Source: Reticulitermes speratus
Taxonomy: Eukaryota > Arthropoda > Insecta > Blattodea > Rhinotermitidae
NCBI GenBank assembly: GCA_021186555.1
Contig: JAJKFL010000014.1
Span: 30,768,033 to 30,832,032 of the forward strand
DNA: 64,000 nt
Reading direction: 5' to 3'
Each line of letters opens with the position of its first letter. Positions within the stretch are counted from its first letter, which is position 1. A program made the translations under genes and the position numbers. Below, in pieces: positions 15,001 through 27,000 of the stretch. The notes under the pieces were generated by a model. The model was not told the origin of the DNA and searched no databases. It saw only the letters and a program-made list of their open reading frames with translations.

Positions 15001-18000
15001 ATTCGATCTTCGTACTGAGCCTAAAAATATAAATACTTCATTAAACAAAATATACAATTTCTCCTTTGCATAAAAGAAAAAAATTAAAAGGTTATGATAC
15101 TTTTAACACATCTTCCAATAGGGGTAATTACATTTATATATACTTTTTTATTTTTTAAATTCTGAACACCATGCATGAACAACTGTTCTGCAGTCCTACA
15201 TTATAACATAAAAATTCATTCATTTATATACACCAACAAATGTTCACAATAGAATATTATGTTATGCATAAACTTCAACCCTCCTACATGTTTCAGTGAT
15301 AAATCACCATCCCCAGGCAGACGTCCAGATAAAGGACTATACAATAATATTAATACATCAATCTCACATGTACAATGTTAAAATATAAAATATATAAAAT
15401 AACAGCTATAAATACAATAATATGGACAATATGACTATTATAAATTTGACATGTTCTTGGTTAAAATTCAATGATATGTCTTGTTTATAATGCATGCAGT
15501 TACATGTACACAAACATTTAATCTCAATGTTTTCAATCCAAAAGGATCAATCCCTGTGGTGTATATTGATGTGTCCTGTATAGGAAGGTGTTGTATTCGC
15601 ATTGTAAGCAGACATATCATTGAATTTTAAACAAGAACTTGTCAACAACATAATAGTCGTAGTATCCATATTATTGTATTACAGCTTCTATTTTATATAT
15701 GTTATATTTTAATATTTTTACATGTGAGATTGATGTAATAATATTACATATTCCTTTGTAATGACGTCTCCCTGAGGATGGTAATTTATTGCTGAAACAT
15801 GTTGGAGGGTTGAAGTTTATGTACAAGTATAATATATAAATTCCATTATGTGCATTTGTTGGTGTATATAAATGATTGCAAGCACAATGCTCGGAATGCA
15901 TATTACACTTATAATTTCATGTTTATGATCACTAATGGTGTTACATACATTTCAACGTCCCAGTAATATGAAGTACAAAGTCTTTTAAGACACTGACAAG
16001 AAATGTCTCTGAATGTTGGATTCAAAAGTTCTCAGACCAGTGGTAAAAATTCAGTTCTTCACGCACATGATGCTGTGTCAATGGGTGTGAAGTTCTTGCC
16101 ATTTCAAAGGGCTGTAGTGCCTTCACAACATCAGGAACTATGCATCCAATGACACAGTGTCACATCTCTGAAGAAATTAATCTTCTATTCCTTTGAAGTT
16201 ACAAAGATTGATTTTAATATTAAGCATGACATTGTATAAAGTATAAAGCAATCTTAAAATAAAAATATACGCCAATTGCCATGTAAATGTGCAACATTAT
16301 GCAGCCTTGAAACTTTCCCATATGTAATCCTGTTCACATAGCAAAATGAAAACAAAAACTGACCCAAGGTACAACACCTTCCCCTATTAGTGTCCTACAT
16401 ATTGAAAAATTCCCATTTATGACACATTTTGTGATATGCCTCCAGTCTCTGGGTATGATTTGACTGTAGTCTAAGAACATGATAAATTCTCACATTAACC
16501 TTTAAGAGCCGAAACGGACATTTTTGTCCATCGTTTTGTGTAGGTATGAATGCCGAAACGGACATTTTTGTCCAAAAAGATATATGTAAACTTTTCGCAT
16601 TAAATACGATATTGGCGGGGCAATAAGCGTGTGTAAATATTATGTATACATACAGCAGACTTGAAGGTAATTTTAGAGTTGTGCCTCATATCAAGGGGGC
16701 GTATTGGGGCGCGGAGGTAATATACCATAAAATGATGTATTTAACACTGTTTAGAGCGTATTCAGCTTCTTGCTCCAGCATCTGTACATTCATGTTCCCC
16801 AGATACCCATCGATTAAAAAGCCGGTAGAATCGAGTTAAGATTTATACGAGTCTATAGATATATTTATGTACTTTCCGGGAACCGAACCCTGATCTCCTT
16901 TCTGGTGATCATATAACTTATTCACTGTTCTAGCCCGTGCTTGTACTCACAGAAAAATTTTCAATACATTTTCACAATATATTTGTCCAAATATACGAAG
17001 AAATTAAAAGCTTCCGGCTGTATTTACCCTTACGTACTTGATGGAAGAATGAAACATAGCTCACCCGAGAAAGGCAGTATATGATGCGTCGTCAGAAGGA
17101 AGTTACTTGTTACAGAAATTATTACATACCTTATTATTAGATGTTCTCATCCGAATCAATATCACAGATCAGCTGTGATTCAATATCTTCATCACGAATA
17201 TGCCTTCTACAAGCCATGATGCTGATTATGTACTCACAAGAAATAATTTTCACAAGCGACAGGGTCACTGCACTGTGCGACAAACACTGAAAGAGTGTGG
17301 CCACTGGTAGGAATACCGAGAAACGTACGTTTCCTTTCGCAGGTCAGATTCCTCATGGTTGTAAAACTGTAAACCTCTTTGTAAGTACACCCTTACAGAA
17401 ATCACACCAACGAAAAGCATTTCGCTGTTGTTAAAATAACCTCACAGAAATATTTTCCCTTGAAAGTGGGGACGAATTCAGGAGAAAGGAGCCAGAATTT
17501 AAGGCTAAAGAGAACGAAACATAACATATTACTAAAATTCCATTAATGGTCCAGACACGATAAAGAAACAAAGGAAGACTAAAATTTCTGTCTCTTAGGG
17601 AAGTGGTTCATTCTTATTTTGCATCAAAATATTTTATAATAAACTATGATGTACATTACCGTGTTCTCCATGCTTCACTTGAGTAATTACGATTTATTTC
17701 ACAGATCCAGCGTTAATATTCTTCAAGATATTCAAAATTTTCCTAACCATTGCAACAAACGTTTAAATCCCCAGAGAAAACTCCGGTCCGCTGACAGTAC
17801 AGGGCATTTAAATCGCCGGCTCTTAAAGGTTAATATTAATACCCTGATTTATGTAATTAATTCAACAATTTACATTATACCTCTGCTGTAATCAGTTCTT
17901 CATCTAGCATGCCAAGAATAGCATCATATTTTCCAGTGAATTCTTCCCTGATGAGCGGTCGATCCAAAACTGAACCAACTATTTCAATAAGCTGAAATGA

Positions 18001-21000
18001 CAAGAAACAAACTAATGAATTCAATGGAGTAGAACCCTCCTTCAGAAGCTAACAGTTCCTCAGCTAGTCAACAAATTTGCCACATTTTACAGAACCCAAA
18101 AGTTCATTACCATAACAAGAAATATTCAGAATATTTTAATAATGATCTGGAAAGGCATCAGATATAATTTCAGCTTGAATATTGCCCCTTACATTATTGA
18201 CACTATTGCTTTGTCACATAGTATACTAGGGGATATAACATTCAGCCAATTACTGTATTCTCACAAAAACAACAAAAAATCAAACAGCTATGAACAAATA
18301 CTGTTCTTACCTTAAACACACTCTCAAGGTTACAGCAGTCATCAAAAGCCTGACACAATATAGAGGCCAGTCTCCGGTCAAGGTCTCTAATTTTTCTGTG
18401 GAAATCTGCATAGTCCAATTCAAATGCTGGGTCTTCAGGATCCAATGCATCATATGTCTTGCTCCCAAACATTGTCAAGTGTTCACTAAATTCTGCAAAC
18501 ACAGCTACAACTCTTGAACTCAAAAGACGTCCTTTCAGCCCTCCAATTTCTACCTTCTCAAGCTTCATGAATTCCAAAATGGTATCAAAGAAACACTGCA
18601 AAAACAATTGCAATGAAAAACACGCCATGAAGAGAGTTGTCATCTGAGTTGATGCATCTACATAAAAGCAACAAGCTACATCGATGTATGTTTTCAATAT
18701 TGCTAACTTGTTAATAATTACCACAAAATAAACAAAAATATTATACAGCCACCTCCCACTGAATGTCAGCAATCCATTCCTGAAAATCAGATGTTCTGTG
18801 CAAAAATGCTAACCAGAAGCCTATTTTGAATGGGAAAAATTATAATGCATTACATGAACCCAAAACCCCCAACCGATTTTCTAAAACGTAATTAAAATAT
18901 AGTAAAACGCCTATATATAACAATGATAGGATGTAAGATGCTTAAAACATTGCTTCCTGATCACCAAACAATTGTCTTTTATGCAGTACCATGTACAATT
19001 AAAAATGTTGTTTTGAGTTTTAGAAGGTTAATATAAATTTTTCCTACATAAACATCAGCCAAAAAACGTTGTACTGTGAGATACACACGTTTCATAAAGT
19101 TTGGATATTAAAAAGCAAGAGGCATGCTAAATGCAAGGAAAATGCTAAATGGGGAGATGTTCTGCGGGGTAGGCCTGTAATTCACAATGATTTATAATAT
19201 CTGATACACCAATTGGAAAATGATATATGATGAACTAACCGTAATATTTCGAGACAAATAAAAATGTCATGTTAGGAGTCAAAAACAAACAAATACTGTA
19301 ACAACTAGAAATGACAGCAAGAAACAGGGGATAATGATGAAAGAAACAAATCAGCAAGAAATATTCAGAAACTTTTACTTTATTATACATGACGTTGGAA
19401 TTTTCTTCGAATTTTAATACCTTTATTGTTTCAAGACGTTTAAGAAAAGCCTGGAAACGCTCAAATACAATCTTGGGATGAAATGTCCAAAGCACGGGTT
19501 CCCTGTCTTTGAAATATGAAGCCAAGTTGTCTCTGCAATCATCAAATATTTTCCTGTAACATAATACATTTACATACAGAATTCCATAATAATAAGTACC
19601 TGTACTTACAAACACTGCTACTCAGACATCCTCCAAAATTTGAGACACAGTTGCCACATGAGAAGTATTTCAAGAAACATGGAGGTCCACAGAGGGGACA
19701 AGGTTCCCTATACTCCCAATCACTTCAGACAAAATTTCATCAAAATCTGAAATTCATTAACCTCTGCTTAACTTCGTCATATTAATGGATCGTCTATGAC
19801 ATGGTGGATGTGTCAAGTACATCCTGGCCTTGAAGCATCAAGCACTCTTGAGAATCTCCTACCAGTTATGAACAGGCATATTAGTTTATAGAGGAACTAA
19901 GAGTTAGAAGACAATGATAACAAGATGCAGTTCCTCAATACCATTTTGCTACAAAAGCAATCCATAAGTGTTTATCAAGTACATTCTTAAAACTATTGCA
20001 GACTCATTCAATTTTGAATGATGTGAAAACAAACTGGTACCTGAAGAGAAGTAGTGTTTCTATAGATTCTTGAACTCTTTGTTTGGCTTCATCAATATCA
20101 CTTTGGAAAATAGATGCTGGGTCCAAGAAACGCTTTGCCTGTAATTAAATTGCACTTGCAAATACAATAAATTCACAACCTATTAAAATGTAAAAAGGGT
20201 TGATATGCAAAATTATTCTGTAACCAGTCCCACTAGTACTTAGAAGCATTAATCAAGTAGCAGTTGTAGTATAGTGTTTGTGGTTGTGGTTGTGATGGTG
20301 GTGTTGCTGGTGGTGGTGGTAGTGGCAGTTGTGGCAATGGTGTCGGTGGCAGCAGTGGCGGTTTCGGCGGCGTTGACGGTGGTGGTTAGGGTGTTGGCAG
20401 CGGCTGTGTTCAGATCATTAAAACAGAATTTGATTCATATATAACTCCAGAGAGTAAAATTAAAAAATAAATTTCTGATGTTTAGATGTGATGGCAGTGA
20501 TGAGAACAGCTGCAGTACTAACTACCAACAAAACGACTCAAAGTCAGGACAATATTTTGAAATGTGAACTCAAGGAAACACAAAGGTCGAGTGAAAACAA
20601 TGAGACAAGCTGAGCCCAACAGCATATGCAATGGTCTCTGGCTGCAACACACACTACAGGAAGTGACAGGAAACCGAAGAAGACTGTACAGTAAGGACCT
20701 TTATCATTTGTTCTCTTGATAAAATACAAGGATGATGATTAGATCAAAGGTAATGGGATGTGTGGGAAACATATCATGTATGGGACAAGAGAATAATGCA
20801 TAAAAAATTTTACTCAGACCTGACGGGAAGTATCAATTGGGAAATCTAGGTATAGATTAATATTACGAAAATGATTCCTAAAAAAGTGGGTGTTTGGATG
20901 TGGAATATACTCAGCTGGATAGGGACTGGGTCCAGTGGTAGTCTCTTGTAAGCATGGTAAGAAACCCTCAGGTTCCATAAAAGGAATGAAATTTCTTTAC

Positions 21001-24000
21001 CAGCTGAGCAACTATCAGGTCCCAGAAATGATTATGCTCCACGAAGTCACTCTTTAGTTACCCTTCATTTGTGACATAAATGACGCAGGACACGTTCAAA
21101 GCTACAAAGATTTACAAAATAAAATTAAGTAGATGCTGCTTCATATATGGTTATGGATAATAAAATTGAGTCCTTATTGGCATTACCAATGAAAGTGACT
21201 GCACCTGTTTTATCAGCAGATTGCAGATCTGTCGCAGAAGCACAATAATTTTGGCAGAGTTGCAGTAGTACCGGCTGTTTGCCCATACAAGACAAACAAC
21301 ATGCATGAGTGGTTGAAGACAAGGTGTGATCTCAGAAAAATCCGTTTCCTCCAAGGCTGTGAAGTGGCGCAGAAGCGGTTTCAGGTAGAGTACTATGTCT
21401 TTTGCCTCTGCCAGTGCTGTGTTAAGAGAACAAGTTTGTTATGTGTACAACTGTGAACATTCTAATGACAGAATTTACTGATACAACAACACAGTCAGAC
21501 ATTCCAAATCCACATCACGCCTGAATCAGTGATACTCCCTGCCAAAGAAGACAAAACTCATCTAATGCAAGATGCTCACAAAATAAAATTACGAATATAA
21601 AGCATAAAACAAATTTTGAAGGCAATCTATATTGTTCATGACATAAAAAATTACAAAGCAGTGTGAATTTTTTTTTTGCCCAAAAACAGTACTAAACTTG
21701 CTGACCTGCGACTATATTCTGGAACTGTGTTCGAAAGCATGGGTAGTAGGCACTATCAGTTTTCTCTAGAATAATAGCCATCTTTCTGACACGTTCATCA
21801 CGTAGCTGTTCATAGATGTATTCCAGATTGCATAACCTCGAGTTCCAGAAGTCGACTTCTAAAATGAAAAGAACATAAGGTGGACAAATATTTCCAGAAA
21901 GCCAGGAAAAACTACAACTCTATCCATGCTAGGTATAAAAGAACAATGCATGTAGCTGACTCGTACCAGTGTTAACAGGTTTAACCCTAAACATTCCCAC
22001 TAATATGCAAGAGTGTTTTCAGTTAACTGATTTTTTAGCCATTCTTTATACTACTCAAACAGGTGTCAGTTCAAACAAACCTTGTTATTGTTACTGACAG
22101 ATTAATACGTATTTGTCACACTGTAAATGCTTTTTGTCACTTGCCTACAACAAAGAGCAGTTATTCTCAAAATGATAATCTAGTCAGACAAATGCAGTCA
22201 TGTACACGATTTATTTCTTTTAGTTATAGGAATGGGGTGACACTAAATCCCTTGGTACTGAGGTCACAATGGACCTACTGTACAGCCCCTGATGACAGAT
22301 CAGTATATCAGATTGGCAAAATAAAGACTGGAACGTGGAAACTGAAGTACTAAGAAAGAAGCCTACCACAGTGCCAATCTCTCCACCATAAATCTCACAT
22401 GCATTACACTGTAATGAATCTGGACTTCCATAGTAAGAAACCAGCAAGATGTATAAATTGCATTAATAGATGTTTGTGTTTTCTAGTTACAATGCCTACA
22501 GAATACCAGTTAATGTACAAACACATTGTCTTTTAATAAGTTACCTGCATTAGGCGTTGGATTCTGACCACCATCAAATGCCTGACTTGATTCCTGTGTC
22601 AGCACATCATTAATCTGTGTAGCCCATTTGATGACAACCCCTTCAATAGCACTCTTCAAGTACAGATCAACAACTTCACCTCCACTGTAAAATTAATGCT
22701 TCTTGCCACGCAATCAAATCATGTAATATCATAGATATTAAATATTATTTTACAAACCGACACAATATACCAGGTATAAATGCACCATAACTTTCTTCAG
22801 TGTAATGGTGTGTGTAAATTTCCAGTCACAGTTTTATTTGAAAAAAGGTTTATGTCATACTGATAGCTTAAAAAAAACTGACAGACTACTTGAATGATCA
22901 ATGTGTTTTAAACCACCTCACGCACATTTGTTCCTGGTGACAATGGACCAATTAAAGAAAAAGGGTCAAAGTGAAATGAAACTAAAATAACCTTTATACT
23001 GGCAGCAACGTGTTGTCTACAAAACACAAAATAACTGCATTACCCATTATTAGGTAATGACAGTTCCTCCACAACAAATTAAATAATGTGGTGGGTGGTG
23101 GTGGTGGTGGTGGTGGTGGTGGTGGTGGTGCCAGCAGCAAGTTTATAAGTGCTTCAACAGACAGTTATTTGTGCATGAAGACCAATTGCACCATACAAGA
23201 TACAGTAAAACCCCGATTTAATGTTCCCGCATTTAGTGAAATCCCGGTTTTTAGTGATGATTGTTTCATGTCCCAACAATAGCTTCATATAAACAAATAA
23301 ACTTCCATTCAATGAAAACCTCGATTTAGTGAAATATATTCTAATCCCCCAGCAATTAATTAAATAGGGGTTTTACTGTACTTGCATATTACAAAAATTA
23401 TAATAAATGTATGAACAGCTTGAGTGTTCAAATGCGTTCATTCTGTTATTGCTCCTATTTTCATTTCATTGACACTGATTTTTGATCACCAACTATGTAG
23501 CCTAAAAATCTGTGGAATGATTTCAAAGAAAAAATTTGAAAAAAGTTAAAAACAGATTATTCTGAAATATAATACACCTCTGTCAAAGCCCTACAGAACA
23601 GATCAAAGTCAGTGCAAAAGTTATGAAGTTATCAATCAACAAAGCACAAAAATTCCTTTTGTTTTATTACATCTATTTGACTGTTGAATGAAGTTATCAC
23701 ACAGCAATTACAATACTGGAAGTTAGGAGATGGCTTTATTCCCATCTTTATGAGATGGTTGTAATGAAAATTTCCTTTTCCTTTCTGGATTGACAGCTAC
23801 AGTTGGCATTTAACCCAGAATGCCTTAAATATAAAACAAACATGCTAACCACTAGACTTTGAATTTTTTAAATTTTCAAGAAAATTTTGGTGTATTCTCT
23901 AAATAAGCATTGATAAGTCGCAGGAGGCATATTTCCTTCCATAATGCTACATACTAAAGAAGCAGAAGCAAGCAGACTCACTTTCAGAACTACATTTCTT

Positions 24001-27000
24001 GTTCAAATCATGGTAAGTTAAGTGTCTGCTTTTTATGTCACACCATTCCTCCCTTTCAAGTTTCCTACTTTCCCGAATTTGCATGTCATTTCATACCTCT
24101 CAGTTAGCATACGTTCAGCTTCATGAACACGCTCTACACCAACTGGCATTGGAAGCACAGTCTGACCGCTCACCTGGCCCTTCACTTGATATACTGTGCT
24201 CTTCAAACTATGCACATGCTTTTGTAAATCCTGTGCAACTACAGGGGGCCATTTCTTCTGATTGGCTGGATTTGACAACAGTGGCACAAACACCTGAAAT
24301 ACAAAATCATCTACTTACGTTATTACCATCCACAGTAACTTGAAATTAACATTAGGCATGAATCCAAGAATTTGTTTTACACCTTGTGACTGTCACCCCT
24401 GGAACCTGCTGCTATATGATGCTGCCAAATCATAATTGATGAGAATGTTTATGTCTTTGTGTTCTTAATACAAAAATTTTGCACCCTTTCTCCAGATCTT
24501 CTAAGAGCAGAGTAATTTTGAACCAAAAACTGCAAATAACTTCAAAATCTGTTTCTGAAACATTATGGGACTGCAGACTGCATAGTGTCAAAGCTGTAAC
24601 AGTTCAGTTAGATGACACCTGTGTGGTCAATGACAATCTTTGTAACAGTATGTGATGACTTGACAGCCTGAAGCTGTGAATCAGTTCTAAACATAATACC
24701 TACTCTCAAATTTGGAATGCCACTAACCATATGCTACAAAGCTTTGTCTCATGTTAGGGCTTACCTCAAAATAATCATAGCTCAGAGGTGCCTATCAGTA
24801 TTTTGAATGAGCATAATGCTGCTTCAAAGATTAAATATTCAAAAACCGTGAGTAATTTCAGTTCCAGGGAAATCAGAGTGAGATATTTTCAGGTTGCACA
24901 AAAATTCATACTTAATATTAGTAGCGTGACCAACATTAGTAACATTATGTCCTATGAAAAGTGAAGTGTTGCTTGTTGTTGTTCATCTTTGTCATCTTCT
25001 TCTTCTTCTTCTTCTTCTTCTTCTTCTTCTTCTTCTTCTTCTTCTTCTTCTTGTTCTTCTTCTTCAAGGTAAACCAGATGGCTTGCTCCATCTCAGAGGG
25101 AGTTCCCCCATTATCATCATCTTCCCAAATCTTGAATACCTATGAGTTGTCTATAACTGGTGATTCTTCCTGGTTTCATGCACCATATACTCGTATGTTC
25201 ATATCAATTAACTTTGTATTTTTTAATTATTTCATTTTTATCATTACATCTCTAAGAGTTGCCTAACATTTGTACTGGTCAATTGGCCTGTGAGGGTGTG
25301 ATCACGAACATGTAGTTCCATTTCCACTGTTTCTATTTTTCCTGTATCTGCTCTGCTGTTTTCCAGTTCTCAGACCACACACTTGTGCACGTATTGCCCG
25401 TACATATACTTCTTACTCTCATGATATCCACTAATTGTCCATCTTTTATTAAATCAAAACAACAATTTAATCTAAGCATGGCAGCCTCATTTTGTATCGT
25501 ACAAGCTTTAAGATTTGAAGCTAAAATGTTGTACACTACCATAGTTGGAGAGAATCAGTAGTTGAGCTACCATTATTAAAATCTTTAAAATTACATAAGT
25601 GTAAACCAAATTGCAGCAACTTACACATAATTTGTCACCATGTGGTCTTGCTTAATCTATATTGTGCTGGACCCCTCAATTCTATATGTCACTGTTGATG
25701 TCCCTTATACATTAATTTTATGTAATTCATGCAAGCAATGCATCACTATTATAATAACTCAAGAAATTTCTTTTAGTTCATACTTGAAAGAAGAGTGGGA
25801 CAGACCAATTAGTACAGTGACTGACTACGGACTCAACGACCTTGGAGTTCGGCAGGGACAGAAACTTCTCTTCTCCATAACTTCTAGACCAGCTCTAAGG
25901 CTCAGGCAACTTCCTATCCAGTGGGTACAAGAGGTCATGCTGACAACTCACCTCCCATATGTATAATATTCATGGCAGGCCTAAGTACAAAGACAACTTT
26001 ATCTTTACACTGCATATATGAGGGCCATACTGGAAGTCATGAGTGATTAATTTCACAATCAAATAAAGGTGTGAATAGGAAAATGCCAAATGTTAGTCAA
26101 ATCTGTGCACTGTATTCACTTCTCTTCAAAATCCCCATCCCAATTGATGCCTTTTTGCCACCGTTCTAGAAGTCTGAAGAACCCCTTACGGCAGAACTCC
26201 ATTTCAGCAGTCCTTAAACAACGCTGGATGTTTTCCTGGACTGCCTCATTGGTCACATAGCGCTAGTCTCGCATCTAATCCTTATGAACCCGAACTGATG
26301 GTAGTCCAAAAGGGACTAAGTTCGGGCTGTAGGATGAATAGGGGAGAACTTTTCAGCCATTTTGCAGAATCCTCTCCACTCACAGACCAGCAGTGTGGCG
26401 CCATGCATTGTCATGTTGCAGGATGACATTTTGCTTCCCTGAAAACTAATGTCAGTACAAGACAAAGTTTCCAGAGAGTCTGAAGTTAACAAGCAGCATT
26501 GATTTTTCCCTTTGGCAAGAACTAGACCAAAATGCATCACTTAGCATCCCACAAGACAGTTCCCATTGTCTTGTGGGCTAAGGGCATTTTTAAGGTTACT
26601 TCTTCTTGGGCGATATTGTGTGATGCCATTCCATACTCTGTCATTTTGTTTCCAGATGAAAGTGATGAAACCATCTTTCATCACCCATCACGATGCTGTG
26701 AAGAAAGTCGTTGCCTTCGACAGCATAGAGTTCAAGCAGTAGTGAGGAAACATCTTTTCGCTGAAGTTTGTGCTCCACTGTCAGCAATCAAGGAACCCAT
26801 CAGGCACAAACTTCACGGTATCCCAAACTTTCCACAATCTCCTGGACCGCATGGTGCCCTATTTCAATCTCTGCTGCCATTCCCTGACCATCTCGCGTAG
26901 ATTCTCTGTGCGAGTTCATCAATTTTTCTTTTATTTCTCTAAGTAGACATAACTGGCGGGTGACCATTATGGGTATGATCAGCAATGTCTGTGTTCCTTT

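Larger units (their letters stand above)
15221..15874. mobile_element. Foldback element with hammerhead-like motifs (intron 10)
   Basis: The left part (CATTTATATACACCAACAAA onward) reappears as its inverse complement on the right, ending TTGGTGTATATAAATG. The imperfect arms are about 270 bp, separated by about 110 bp near 15500-15615. Each arm has a hammerhead-like motif. The arms have diverged by many substitutions, so this copy is older than the one at 9866. Confidence 0.75.

Noticed and set aside
24954-25266. Leucine- or phenylalanine-rich open frames
   Set aside because: Translation of the TTC microsatellite.
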